From NCBI GenBank assembly GCA_037447655.1, contig JBBHKE010002248.1, forward strand, positions 196,189-260,188: a stretch of 64,000 nucleotides of DNA, in the 5' to 3' direction. This document shows positions 34,681-46,370 of the stretch, piece by piece; positions within the stretch are counted from its first letter, which is position 1; each line of letters opens with the position of its first letter. Source of the stretch: Zygnema cylindricum. Taxonomy: Eukaryota > Streptophyta > Zygnematophyceae > Zygnematales > Zygnemataceae. The translations under genes were made by a program, and so were the position numbers. The notes under the pieces are model-generated. The model worked only from the letters and a program-made list of their open reading frames with translations. It was not told the DNA's origin and ran no database searches.

Positions 34681-35041
34681 TGAAGCAGGCTGGATTGTAG
34701 ATTCAGGTGCCTCCATGCACATGTGTAAGGATAAACACTTGTTAACTAAGATAAGAAAGATTCCCACCGTAGAGATAGAGTACGGGGATGGGAGGATAGT
34801 CACCACTACTCTTGGAGGATCGGTAGATCTGAAAGTGTTAGTAGAAGGAAAGACATCCATAGTAACATTCTCCGATGTATTGTTTATTATTGAGCTGAAC
34901 AAAAACCTCATCTCTACATCTGTATTAGATGATAAGGGTTTTTTTACTAGCACTAGGGAAGGAGTCTTTACTGCTAGTTTTGAGGAGGATGTCTATTTCA
35001 TTGCTAAGAAAGGTAGCCATGGGATGTTTAGGCTGATTTAA
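34658..35041 (+). pseudogene. copia E protease region
   Basis: AGWIVDSGASMHMC contains the aspartic protease DSGA. Downstream IRKIPTVEIEYGDGRIVTT, DVLFIIELNKNLISTSVLDD and the GSHGMFRL end are all typical of copia PR. Frame-shifted relative to the zinc-knuckle frame at 34670 and closed by TAA at 35039. Confidence 0.85.
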
Positions 35042-35960
35042 AGTAATGAAACGAAGAAACTTTATTATGCTGGTGTTCATGATATTATGATGTGGCATAA
35101 GAGGCTTGGGCATGTGAATCTAGATAAGCTAAGAGAGATGAAAAAGATGGGAGTGGTGGAAGGAATTTTGTTCAGTTAGAGTGAGAATCTAAGTGATTGT
35201 AGTGGATGTGCTCAAGGTAAAGCACACAGATTGCCCTTTCCCAAAACAACCACCTATAGGGGAGAAAAAATTCTAGATCTAGTACACACAGATATTTGGG
35301 GACCTGCCAAAGTGCCCTCACCAGGGGGGAAGAGATTTATGATGACTAACACTGATGATTGGTCTCAGTATTCTAGGGTGTATTTTTTGAAAAACAGGTC
35401 AAAAGCTCAGGATTGTTTTAGACAATATAAAGCATGGAGCGAAAAACTCCATGAAACTCCGATCAAGAGAGTAAGGAGTGACAATGGTGGAGAGTATATT
35501 TCTAACCAGTTTGAGGATTTTCTGAGGGAAGATGGAATACAACACCAAAAGACAATTCCAGAAAACCCGGAACAGAATGGGGTAGCTGAATGATTAAATA
35601 GGACACTGAGTGATAGTGCTAGAAGTATGTTGTCGGATAAGAAGATAGGAACAAGGTTTTGGGCAGAAGCAATGAACTGCGCTAATTACCTCTAAAATAG
35701 AGTTTTTACCTCAGCTATAAAAGATCAAACACCTTGTGAGAATTGGACCGGCCGAAAACCAGACATATCTCACTTAAAGGTCTTCGGTAGTTAAGTATTC
35801 AGTCTAGATACAGATCGGTCCAATTGGAAGCTAGATCCTAAAGGAAAACCGGGATACTTATTAGGATATGATGAGGATGTTAAAGGATATAGAGTTTAAG
35901 ATCTAAAAAGGGAAGATATAATCTTAGTAAAGCATTTAATAGTTATAGATGAAGGAAAGT
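35042..35960 (+). pseudogene. copia E integrase
   Basis: MMWHKRLGHVNLDKLREM (HHCC) is followed by a stop near 35179; then GCAQGKAHRLPFPK, DLVHTDIWGPAKV (first Asp), KRVRSDNGGEYISNQF (second Asp), and NPEQNGVAE (Glu) just before a TGA at 35591. NYL-NRVFTSA and FGS.VFSLDTDRSN continue with further stops. All three catalytic residues are present but the frame is not. Confidence 0.88.
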
Positions 35961-36002
35961 CTGTGGATCCCTTCAAGTATACAAAGTTAGTAAAAATCAG
36001 AT

Positions 36003-36938
36003 TTGAGTCAGAAAATTCCGATGACTTTGAGCTTCCTAACTATCCACGTTTTAGAGAATATGACATTCTTGCAGGTACAAATCAGACCGAAAAAGGACTC
36101 GGTTGCGGAAACTCCAGTGACAACTCTACCCGAAGCGGAAGACGTGATGGAAATTGCTTCGGAATCAAGGGATAGGGGAGAAGCCGAGATTCTTCAAAAA
36201 AACCCACGAGAACCATCTATTCCGGCCACAAATTTTGAGGGGGGAAGGAGAAGTAGCAAAAGATTACAAGAAAAACAAGTTAATCACAAGGTAACAAAAC
36301 CATCTCATTAAGATGAACCTCAAACTTATAGAGAGGCGATGACTTGTCTAGAAAGGAACCAGTTGAAGACAGCCATCAATGAGGAGATGGCCTCAATTAT
36401 GGCAGCCGATACTTGGGAGCTGGTGGATTGTCCACCTAACCGAAAACCAATTGGTTGTAAGTGGGTTTTCATATTAAAACTGAACCCAGATAACACAATT
36501 GAGCGTTACAAAGCTCGATTAGTGGCAAAAGGATTTACACATAAAGAAGGAATCCACTACGAGGAAACCTTTGTTCCGGTGGTCAGATTTCCCTCCGTCC
36601 GCATACTTCTCAGTCTAGCAGCAGCGGAAGACATGGAGGTGCTCCAGATGGACATCAAGACAACTTTTTTGCATGGATAATTGGAAGAGGAGATCTTCAT
36701 GGGACAACCCGAAGGATTTGTGGAGGAAGGAGAGGAGAGTAAGGTATGCTGGCTGATTAAATCCCGTTACGGTTTGAAACAGGCGCCTCGACAGTGGAAT
36801 AAGAAACTTGATGAGTTTCTTACCGGTCTGGGATATATACGGATCAGCTCAGATCACTCAATCTATGTTTTTGAAGATGAGGAAGGTATTATATTTATTG
36901 CAATTTATGTTGATCATTTTCTTGTTTAAAGTAAATCA
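36003..36938 (+). pseudogene. copia E reverse transcriptase
   Basis: After an acidic linker, the RT starts NEEMASIMAADTWELVDCPP and KPIGCKWVF, then ERYKARLVAKGFTHKEGIHY, MDIKTTFLHG (stop), EEEIFMGQPEGFVEEG and YGLKQAPRQWNKKLDEFLTG. The YVDD box is YVDH (near 36910), then a TAA. It is disabled both by stops and by loss of a catalytic Asp. Confidence 0.9.
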
Positions 36939-37883
36939 ATGGAAAAAAATAATAAACTGAAAACCGATCTTAAGGGGAGATTTGAATTGAAGGATATGGG
37001 GGAAGCAAAATATATTTTGGGAATTCAAGTAGAAACAGAGCGAGAAAGAAAGATTATAAGATTGACTCAAAAGGAAGAAATAGGGAACATGCTCGAAGAA
37101 TTTCAGATGGATAAAGCTAATAGTTGTACAACTCCAATGGAGTTAAAGAAGGGAAATGAGGGGAGTGAGGAAGAAGGAGTCATAGTCTTAGACGAGGAAT
37201 TAAGTCCTGAAGAACAGAAGTTTATGCAGACTGTTTCTTACAGGCAAGTAGCGGGAAGCCTATTCTATTTTATGAATTGTACCCGGCCGAAATTAGCTGC
37301 AGCTGTAGGAGTGCTAAGTAGAAGTCTAAATGCTCCCACTAAGAAAGATTGAGAGGCAGCTAAGAGAGTCTTTGGATATTTGATAGGAACTAGGGATCTA
37401 TGGTTGCATTTGGGTGGGGAGAATACTGCCATCACTACTTGGAGGGATGCCAGTTATGGTGATGCTCCGATGACGAGATGTTCTTCTGGATATGTATTAT
37501 ATGTGGGTGATGGGGCTTGCTGTTGGAGAAGCAAACAACAAAAGGTTATTGCTCAGTCCACCATGGAAGTTGAGTATATGGCCTCTTGCTCTGCAATAAA
37601 AGAATTGATGTGGGTCAAGTCTTTGCTTGGTGAGCTTGATCACCTTAAGAGTGGTGAGCACAAATTTTCTTGTGATAATCAGGCAGCGATCGTTATTTAT
37701 GCCAACCCTAAACATCATTTTAAAGCCAAACACATGGACATTAGACTTAACTTTGTAAGAGAGAAAGTAGAAAACAAAATAATCAATTTAGAGTACCGAC
37801 CAGATAGCGAGATGGTGGCAGATATGATGACCAAACCTGTGCGTTCCCCTAAGCTAATTTTCTGCAAGGAGAAGTGTGGTTAG
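36939..37883 (+). pseudogene. copia E RT C-terminus and RNase H
   Basis: GEAKYILGIQVETERERKII, then SYRQVAGSLFYFMNCTRPKL; stop at 37351. RNase H: TTWRDASYGDAPMTRCSSGY (usual SDA here RDA), KVIAQSTMEVEYMASCSAIK, KHMDIRLNFVREKVENKII and MVADMMTKPV. Only two frames with one stop between, so it decayed recently. Confidence 0.9.
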
Positions 37884-37897
37884 AAATTAAAGAGTGA

Positions 37898-37951
37898 CTA
37901 GAAAATAAGGGGAGTGTAGAAATTGATGGTATGTTTTTAAGTATTTTCTAG
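37898..37951. promoter_or_regulatory. inverted repeat bracketing the copia E polypurine tract
   Basis: CTAGAAAATA (37898-37907), polypurine AAGGGGAG ending at 37914, LTR start TG at 37915, and TATTTTCTAG (37942-37951). Confidence 0.75.
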
Positions 37952-38982
37952 GTCTAAATAGAATTATAGAAAGAAGGCGAGGCAGTCTATCTCTAACTTC
38001 TCTCTCCAACTCTCACACTTGTCATAGTCACTGAGAAATTTGAGAGGAAGCTAGAGCCATGGCTACCTAAGCAATCCAGAGGTTTATGGGAAAATATATT
38101 AGTTTATTTACCATTAGGAGTTGATTTATTAAAAATACATATGTTGCACCCTGGATTTGATCGTGGTACCTGATGGAGTGAAAGCAGCCGATAGCCGTTA
38201 GCCTTATCCGTTAAGTCTAGAACTCGTGTTACGTACTATAGGGTTTGATATTTACTTAAACATTTCCACGTAGGATAATTCATTTAAATGAAACTGTTTA
38301 CAGGATACATAGATCCAGTAATGTAAAAGTACGGATTGCGTTATGTATACAAAACGAGTACCGCGCATTTGTGTCTTTAACGAAACAAATACTGCGCATG
38401 TATTTATGACGACTGCGATTGAAATTTGCATTCAATCAAACGGCCGGGAAGAAAGCCGAGATCGCGGAAGAGTTTCTCGGCGGTTTATGGTCATCGCCAC
38501 ATCAGATGACACGTGGCGAAATTACGTTGGATCGCGGTATCTCCGGGGATTACGGCACCGAATCCGGATATGACATGTGTAGACTTTTAGGCCATGTCGT
38601 ACAATGTCCGTACAGAAAGTACACCGGCAGCTGTACTTTTGTGTACGGAAGTGCAATATGATTGGCTCTGTACAATAGTAGATAGAGTCTGTGAGAGAGA
38701 TAGGACTTAGAAAAATTAGTAGATAGGACCCTCTCTCCCAAAGAGCTTCTGTACAAAAGGTCAAATTTGACCCTCCATAACTTACTGCTTAGGGGAGCAA
38801 ATTCAGAGATTCTTTTTGCTATAGACTCAAGGGAGTATTGCCTTTATAACGGTGAAGGTGGTTAGAGATTTTGTTTTCCATGGTGGCGGTTATTCGTTTT
38901 GAAAGACAAAGGGGTCAGGGTTATCCTAGAGGCTTCGTGTGAGCTGCTTACTCTGAGGTCCTATGGAGGTTTCAGAGTTGCA
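37915..38982 (+). repeat. copia E, 3' LTR
   Basis: 1068 bp. Keeps an ATG in ctatggaggtttcagagttg, i.e. the LTR-borne gag start, intact here though it has no gag downstream. Contains the GTAC hairpin (38608-38649) and the antisense tRNA-like module (38148-38225). Confidence 0.93.
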
Positions 38983-39360
38983 AAAAACCCCTCTTACTCC
39001 ATGCCCACTAACTTCTTTCCCATTTCATAGACTTCCTTGAATGTTGTTTTGGTTAACATATCAACAGCTTGTTCTTCTGTAGGAACAAACGGAAATTCAA
39101 CTTCTTTTTCCGCAACCAAATCTCGAACAAAATGCCACTGGATTTTAATGTGTTTAGTGCGCTTATGCAAAATAGGATTTTACTAAGTGCAATGGAAGAC
39201 ATATTATCATTTAGTATTTGCATGAGTCTTTTTCAACTCCAACTTCCGATAGAAATTCTTTAATCCACATAGCATTCTTCGCAGCATGACATGCAGCCAT
39301 ATGTTGATTTGAGGTAGCCGGTGCCACTGAAGAAGATGAAGAAGCACCGGCAGTTGCCAT
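38983..39360 (-). pseudogene. fragment F: RNase H end fused to a gag start
   Basis: Minus strand: ATG at 39360, MATAGASSSSSVAPAT, then directly HMAACHAAKNAMWIKEF and eroded ILNDN..., KHI.I.WHFVRDLVAEKEVEF, VDMLTK-type sequence. That is a gag-like N-terminus joined to the last third of copia RNase H, with PR-INT-RT missing. Several stops. Element E is inserted just downstream, in the polypurine-tract region. Confidence 0.7.
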
Positions 39361-40085
39361 GATAATCAATTATGCAAAGAGGAAACTCTCACGAAATCCC
39401 AGAAACAACCATTTCACAATGAAGCCCCAAGCAAATAATACACACCGTAGGTCTACAAATTTGCCACAATATAGAATATACACCAGAGAAACCACATGCA
39501 GAAATTTCACAAAGTTCTCCCAAAAGATCACAATAATCTTATAATTCAAACACACCCAAAAACTGCTTCGCAGTTTTCCTACACAACAATCCTACTTTTC
39601 CTAAAGTAATCTAAGTCCTATATATACAAGCGAGCCTACAATTGATCACACCGTACTACAACTAGCATGGTCAATTGGTACACTACTCTTCATTAACAAA
39701 ATCCCACCGTCGAATGCACATAATTATTTACACCAATCGGACAGCCGCTAGAAATGAAATAGTACGCAGTTAAAGTTCTTCCGCTGAAATGAAGGTACAG
39801 TCAATACTTCTTTTCCAAAAATGACGGCGGACTTCGTCCGCTTTCCACGTATTCTTTCATCACCAAAGATGAACCTCCATGTGTAACTTCAGTCCTCAAA
39901 TGAAACTATACCTTTTCTTCTGGAACAACCAAACTTGACTTTCTTACGGACGGACACGTGTGCTTGAAGTGCACCGAATCTATGTACTCCCTTTCGAGTT
40001 ACTTACTCACTTAGTCATGTCCTCGTCAATTTATCTTCACACAAACTGACTCATATTCATAACACCTTTCTTGCGCAGACTGTTG
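39361..40085 (-). repeat. 5' LTR and leader of a copia related to fragment F
   Basis: Minus-strand TATA (tatatatag then gacttag) near 39617-39630. The segment resembles 58500-59215 in layout and words (cacaataatctaagtcct, atttacacc, cttagtca, cttgattcatat). It abuts the start of LTR G without a gap. Confidence 0.55.
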
Positions 40086-40289
40086 TGTTGAAAGTTATGT
40101 ATTTTCTAGGTCTTAATAGGAAAAATAAAAGGAAGAAATAAATCAAAGGTAGTCTGCTTCTCGCTCCACTCTCCAGTCCCCATACTTGTTGTAGTCACTG
40201 AAGACTGAAGCGAGAGCTAGAACCATGGCTGCCTATGCTGTCTAAGGTGACAAAAAATAGGCTACTACTTAGTCTGTACCACAAAGAGT

Positions 40290-40372
40290 GCCGGCTCCGG
40301 GATTTGATCATGGTACCTAATGTCTAATAGATTTATCGGTAGGTGACAGCTTTATTCTGTAGACTAGGATCA
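40290..40372 (-). other. antisense tRNA-like module in copia G 5' LTR
   Basis: Minus strand: gtctacagaataaagctg in the A-box position and a B-box-like gatcaaatccc. The sister in the 3' LTR (43258-43340) reads caggatcaaatccc. Stems are partly decayed. Confidence 0.5.
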
Positions 40373-40712
40373 GTGCTAGGACATATAGGGTACAATAGGT
40401 ATTTAAATATATAAAAAGCAAAGATTCCATTTAACTACTAGGGCGGAATCTTTGGCATAGAACGCGGTGTACCTTTTATGCCGCATGAAACAAATGTTAC
40501 GGACATTTGTTTCGACGCTCCGGAAAAAAATGTGACGTGAAATTGACGGCCGTGGTGCAAGTCGGGATTCCAGAAAGGCCGCCTTGGCGTTTTTGGGCGC
40601 CGCCACTCCAGATGACACGTGGCGACATCGTACGTGGTTGCGGAATTTTCGGAGTGCAAGACAACAAGCTCGGATGTGACAAATGTCACCTGTATGGCCT
40701 GTCGTACAGCTG

Positions 40713-40754
40713 CCGTACAAAAAGTACACCGGCGCCTGTACTTTTCTGTACGGT
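40713..40754. promoter_or_regulatory. GTAC hairpin in LTR G
   Basis: ccgtacaaaaagtaca and tgtacttttctgtacgg are 16-17-bp arms around the self-complementary loop ccggcgcc. It lies about 110 bp upstream of the TATA-like box. Copy at 43681-43722 in the other LTR. Confidence 0.68.
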
Positions 40755-41212
40755 ACAATCTTGTGATTAGCGCCGTATTTTAGTAGAAGGGGTTTTATAG
40801 AGGGAATAGGACTTAGAATATTTTGGGTAGGTAGCCGCCTCTTTGAAGAGCATCTTGTATAAAAGGCAAACTTTGGCCAGCCATATCTATCAACTCAGTT
40901 GACCAATTTCATTGATTCTTGTTACTGCAAACTCAAAAGAGTCCAGGCTACACAAGGGTGTAGTCAGTCATAGTTTTTTCATGCCTGGGTGGCTGCATTT
41001 CTAAGGGAAAGTCAAAGTAGGTGAATGTATCCAAATCACATATTCTAACTTTGCATTCTGTGGTGGAACTGAGCACACAAAAAGTCTTGTTTCACAAGGG
41101 TGAAGCTTTAATAGGGTTCTGATTGTTAAAGAGTCAATCATTTGGGTTTATATAAACTTCGAGTCAGCACTATCTAGATTAGCTTCTTTTGATCTGTGAA
41201 TTCTGTGTGGCA

Positions 41213-42811
41213 ATGGAGCCCATAGAATTTCAGGTTATGGGCCCACCATCTAGGGTGCTTATGTTCGATGGATCAGACTTCACTTATTGGGATTTTTTGA
41301 TGGAGGGATTGATTTTCGAGAAGCACTTATAGGGAATTAATTCGGGACAAGTGAGATGTCCGCCACCTGGCTTTGGAGGAGCTTACTATGGAGAATCATC
41401 TAGGGCTGCTCAGAATATCAACCGGAGTTCAGATGCAACGGAAGGTGAAGGGAAAAACCTTGTCATAAATGGGGAATTAAGGGAGAAGGATAAAGGGACA
41501 CCTATGGTGAGGGGAGTTAGGCTTTAGCTATGGTACCACTCGTAGGGATTAAAACTGAAGAAAATGACAGAAAAATATGGGAATATAAAAACACTATAGC
41601 AAAACATCTCATACTTAGATATGTGTCTAAGTCCATAGCTATCACTCTTTTAAGTCTAACCAAGTCTTCGGAAATCTGGGAAACACTAATTCAGATTTAT
41701 AAGAGTGAGACTATACTGAGGCAGCAATTAGTAAAACAGGAAATAGAGGCCTCTGTTTATAAAGGCGGAAGCATGATAAAGTTTTGCAATGATATTGCTG
41801 CGTTATATGTTGAGCTTGCTAGTGCGGGATATGTAGAATTTGAGGAGAGAAAGATTAATACACTAATCATAAAGCTTCCAGATGAGTACGCAGTTATCAT
41901 TTACGTATGCAGGGAATGGATGGCTCCTCATGGACTTCGAGCATTACCATGGGGATAATTCTTTTGAGAGAAAGCACTTTAGAGCTTCGTCGGGGAAGGG
42001 ACAGGGTGACTGCATTTATAGCTGGTGGTGACTGGCGGAAGCGTGATGTGAGAATGGCGGTGACGAGCGGAAGCGTGATGAGAGGAAGAACGACAAAGGT
42101 AAACCTTATCGGAACTTCGGTGGAAAGAGAGGGAGGGGAAAAAAAAAGGGAGCTTTGAAAAAAGGGGTTTGCTTTGCTTGCAGGAAATCGGGTCAATATA
42201 TGGAGGAGTGTCCTTGTTTAGAAGAACTTAGAAGTCGGTATGTGAATGAGGAGGAAGAAGGGGAAGAGGAGGAAGAGGATGAAGAAAATTTGGAGCTTCT
42301 TCACATCGGTAGAATGGAGAAGAGAGAAAAGCACACAGAAATTCCACGAAGGCAACAATGTGTTTTTGGAGGTATAAGGGAAGTAAAGAGTGAAGAGGTA
42401 CTTGAGGATGTCAAAGAGTGTAGAGTGGATGACTTAGAAATGAGAAAGTCAGATCTAGGATCCATAAGTGAAAATGGAAAAGATAAAATTAATGACGATA
42501 AATTTATAGATATTTTGAAAACAGAGAATTGGTTGGAAAGGGAGATTTCTACGGATTTGGAGGAAAGGGGAGAAGTGAAACTAGACGGGCTTTTAAAGGA
42601 TAGGGGAGAAGAGGAATATCTAATGAAAGGTTTAGGGGAGGAGAAATATTTATTGGGAATAAATTTACAAAGAGAGAGTGAAGAAAGTTCAATTTTTGGG
42701 GGTAATGGGTTTGACATCACTAAAGAAAGTGATGGTATTTATGAAGGTGTGCCTGTAAAAGGGTTAGCATCTGGGTGTATGATGCAGATTGGAGATGGGG
42801 CTGGCTGTTAA
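41213..42811 (+). pseudogene. copia G: gag fused to RT tail/RNase H remnant (non-autonomous)
   Basis: ATG 41213 in the LTR, MEPIEFQVMGPPSRVLMFDG across the primer-binding site (41233-41248). Gag continues: AKHLILRYVSKSIAITLLSL, MIKFCNDIAALYVELASAGY. A zinc-knuckle CFACRKSGQYMEEC (the His is Gln) lies near 42170-42212. Then CRVDDLEMRKSDLGSIS joins gag directly to the end of RT; protease, integrase and most of RT are absent. The tail GLGEEKYLLGI...GNGFDITKESDGIYEG is a shortened RNase H start. H has the same junction, so the deletion predates transposition of both. Confidence 0.82.
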
Positions 42812-43037
42812 GATTGCGGGTGGGAAATCGGTTTGTGTTTGGATGGAAAAAAGATGAGGTGGATAATATCTTTGCTCGGATTTATGAAAATTGGCATGCG
42901 AAATAACATGAGTGATCAACAAGATGCAATAATTATTTCGACTCATATACAACACCTCTTTAAATACAAGGTTATTTACTTAAAGCTTTATGAGAAGAAA
43001 AAGAAAAGAAGGAAAATATTTTTTGCAAAAAAGTAGA

Positions 43038-43078
43038 CTAGAAAATAAGGGGAGTGTAGAAAGTTATGTATTTTCTAG
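43038..43078. promoter_or_regulatory. inverted repeat bracketing the copia G polypurine tract
   Basis: CTAGAAAATA (43038-43047), AAGGGGAG, LTR start at 43055, TATTTTCTAG (43069-43078). Shortest spacing of the five families. Confidence 0.75.
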
Positions 43079-44199
43079 GTCTTAATAGGAAAAATAAAAG
43101 AAAGAAATAAAGCAAAGGCAGTTTGCTTCTCGCTCCACTCTCCAGTCCACATACTTGTTGTAGTCACTAAAACTGGAGAGAGAGCTAGAACCATGGCTGC
43201 CTATGCTGTCTAAGGTGACAAAAAATAGGCTACTACTTAGTCTGTACCAAAAAGACTGCCGGCTCTGGGATTTGATCCTGGTACTTAACGTCTGATAGAT
43301 TAACCAGTAGGTGACAGCTTATCCTGTAGACTAGGATCATTGCTAAGACATATAGGGTACGATAGGTATTTAAATATATACCAAGCAAAGATTCCATTTA
43401 ACTTCTAGGGCGGAATCTTTGGCATAGAACCCGCTGTACCTTTTATGCCGCATGAAACAAATGTTACGGACATTTGTTTCGACGCTCCGGATAAAAATGT
43501 GACATGAAATCGACGGCCGTGGTGCAAGTCGGGATTCCAGAAAGGCCGCCTTGGAATTTTCGGGCGCCGCCACCCCGGACGACACGTGGCGACATCGTAC
43601 GTGGTTGCGGAATTTTCGGAGTGCAAGACAACAAGCTCAGATGTGACAAATGTCACCTGTATGGCCTGTCATACAGCTGCTGTACAGAAAGTACACCGGC
43701 GCCTGTACTTTTCTGTACGGCACAGTCTTGTGATTGGCGCCGTATTTCAGTAGAAGGGGTTTAAGAGAGGGAATAGGACTTAGAATATTTTGGGTAGGTA
43801 GCCGCCTCTCCCTGAGAGCATCTTGTATAAAAGGCAAACTTTGGCCAGCCATATCTATCAACTCAGTTGACCAATTTCATTGATTTTTGTTACTGCAGAC
43901 TCAAAAGTTCCAGGCTAAACAAGGGTGTAGTCGGTCAGAGTTTTTTCTTGCCTGGGTGGCTGCATTTCTAAGGGAAATTCAAATTGGGTGAATGTATCCA
44001 AATCACATATTCTAACTTTGCATTCTGTGGTGGAACTCAGCACACAAAAAGTCTTGTTTCACAGGGGTGAAGCTTTAATAGGGTTCTGATTGTTAAAGAG
44101 TCAATCATTTGGGTTTATATAAACTTCGAGTCGGCACTATCTAGATTAGCTTCTTTTGATATGCGAATTTTCTGTGGCAATGGAGCCCATAGAATTTCA
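43055..44199 (+). repeat. copia G, 3' LTR
   Basis: 1145 bp, TGTAGAAAGTT...GAATTTCA, nearly identical to the 5' LTR, so the insertion is comparatively young. Confidence 0.92.
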
Positions 44200-44547
44200 T
44201 GCTCTAGCTACTATGACTCTGCTACGACTGTTATGACTGTTATGACTGCTATGATTTGTCAGCGCAGCTGTGATATTAGAGCAGCGCAGCTGCGATGTCA
44301 CATCACAGCAGCATAGCTGCATAGCAACAAGTGTAGAGCGCTCAAGGTTTCTAGCTGCAATGTCAAACTTAGCGCAGCATGGCAGCATAGCAGCAAGATA
44401 TAGAGAGGACTCAAGGTTTCCAAAACAACACCATATACTCCGCCTCCGTTGATGAAAGTGCCACAGTAGGTTGCAAACGTGAATTCCACGAGATAGCACC
44501 TCTTGCAAGTAAAAACACATATCATGATGTAGACCTTCCTGTATCAT
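44200..44547 (-). pseudogene. GCAGC-rich sequence and copia RNase H fragment
   Basis: 44210-44415 is rich in agcgcagc/gcagcatag words, similar to 59205-59300. On the minus strand at about 44420-44465 the sequence reads PTVALSSTEAEYMV, a copia RNase H signature from a family other than C-E. Truncated on both sides. Confidence 0.6.
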
Positions 44548-45410
44548 GGTCCCCTCTCCAAATTTATCCTTAAATCAAGAGTCCCTATTGAGTTCCTCAT
44601 AAAAACTACATCTTTCGAACTTATATTTTTATCCATGATAACTACCCCATTTTCTAAACTTTCCTCACTCTCTCCCATAGAATTCTTTCCACTATCACTT
44701 TCTAATTTTATTCCCAATAAATATTTCTCCTCCCCTAAACCTTTCATTAAATATTTTCCTTCTCCCCTTTCCTTTAGAGCCCCCTCTAGATTTACTTATC
44801 CCCTTTCTTCGGAATCCATTGAAGCCTCCCTTTCCGAACAGTTTTCAGTTTCCAAAATATCTATGAAATTATCCTCGTTATTTTTATCTTTCCCTTTTTC
44901 ACTTATGGATCCTAGATTTTCTAGTACCTCTTTTGCATATTGCTCTTTGCTCAATTTAATGTCTCCGTTCCTCCTCCTTTGAATCTGAATTCCCACAATG
45001 TTTTGTGCATCCCCTCAATCTGTAATTTTAAAGTGCTTTCAAAATTCAATTTTTAATTCTCGATGTAACTCCAAGTTGTGAGAGATGGAAATGAAGTCAT
45101 CGACGTATACACTAAATATTATCATGTCCCAACCTTCTCCCCGAATATACACTCCACAATCTTCAGTAAGCCTGTTAAATCCCAAAATCAGTAAAACCTT
45201 GTGAAGTTTATGGTTCCATGTTCTCTGTGCCTGCTTCAAACCATACAAAGCCTTCCACAACCTCCATACCTTACCATTCTTTCTAGGAACTCCTTCTGGA
45301 ATTTTCATATACACCTCCTCCTCCAGTTCACTATTTAAAAAGGCCGTCTCTACATCCATCTGTTGGATGTGCATTCCTCCCGCCGCCGCTGTTGAAATAA
45401 TTGTGCGCAA
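44548..45410 (-). pseudogene. copia I pol: reverse transcriptase and spacer
   Basis: Minus strand. HIQQMDVETAFLNSELEEEV, WKALYGLKQAQRTWNHKL and FSVYVDDFISISHNLE (YVDD intact) define RT. After KLSKEQYAKEVLENLGSIS comes the same spacer (GKDKNNEDNFIDILETENCS and GEEKYLLGIKLESDSGKNSM) that is found in G and H, so I is a fuller relative of those deletion derivatives. No LTRs attached. Confidence 0.83.
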
Positions 45411-46370
45411 TGAATCGAACTTTACTACAGGGGCAAATGTCTCCGAATAGTCAATACCTTCTTTCTGCTGGAAAGCCCTTACATACTAACCATGCCTTAT
45501 ACTTAAGAATTTCTCCCGAAGCCCCCATCTTTGTCTTAAAAACCCACTTTGAGTCTATCGCCTTCTTACCAACCGGTAAATCTACCTCTTCAAAACACCC
45601 ATTTGATTTTACAAAATTAAATTCTTTGATAAACGTCGGTTTCCACTTCTCCTCTTATTCGTCCGAGTCTCGAGCCTCTTGATATGATTGAGGATCCGCC
45701 AAACGACTTTCTGTAATTGCCTTTCATAAGAGAAAAGATTCCGCCGTTCATTCTCTAATTTCGGAAATTGCCCTCTGGAAGCTGGTTTGATTTTTATATA
45801 GCTGTTCAGGTGAGAATCGTTCCGGTGCCTTCCCTTTAGTGGATCTCTTACTTCTCCGTACGACTTCTGCAAATTCCTTATCCGATTCACTGTTCTCAAT
45901 CTTGTCATCATCCTCCTTCTCTAAGGGTGTCTCTTTTGATGTCACGTTGCAGTGCTAGTGGGTGATTCTTTGATGACCTTGTCTCCTTGTGATTCGGTGC
46001 CGCTAAGCTTAGGTGTCAAAACTTTCTTAAAAGGTTTCTCTACAAATCGCACCTTTTTCTTCGTCCTTACCTCTATCAAAACTTCGTCCTCTTCCTCCTC
46101 CTCTCCAATGAGCTTCTCATAATGACTCTCCTCCTCATAATCTTGAGGCCGTTTCGACTCAATAGCTCCTTTCACCATCCATTCCAAGTTCTCATTAAAC
46201 TCCACATTTCTAGACTATATAACCCTTCCAGTAACTGGGTTGTAAATCCTATATTGCATTGAGTTCTCACTATATCCCGCAAAATATCCTCCCCATGACC
46301 GTGCAGCAAACTTTCCCTCCCGATTTCTTTCCTCTATGTATCCCATAGCCTCATATCCCCAAATCTTTAA
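45411..46370 (-). pseudogene. copia I pol: RT start and integrase C-terminus
   Basis: Minus strand, several frames: an acidic linker (EEESHYEKLIGEEEEEDEVL, then KKKVRFVEKPFKK), then RRSKRSTKGKAPERF and the RT-entry segment with SVVKFDS-like sequence near 45410. Frameshifts and stops throughout. Confidence 0.65.

Larger units (their letters stand above)
40086..41232 (+). repeat. copia G, 5' LTR
   Basis: 1147 bp, TGTTGAAAGTT...GAATTTCA; partner 43055-44199. A tataaaagg box lies at about 40857. No matching target duplication (left flank tgttg, right flank tgctc), suggesting later rearrangement at one side. Confidence 0.92.

Noticed and set aside
40403-40770. Similar frames at 40.4-40.8 kb and 43.4-43.8 kb (about 85-108 codons)
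   Set aside because: They are the U3 part of the two G LTRs; frames differ between copies and have no domain.
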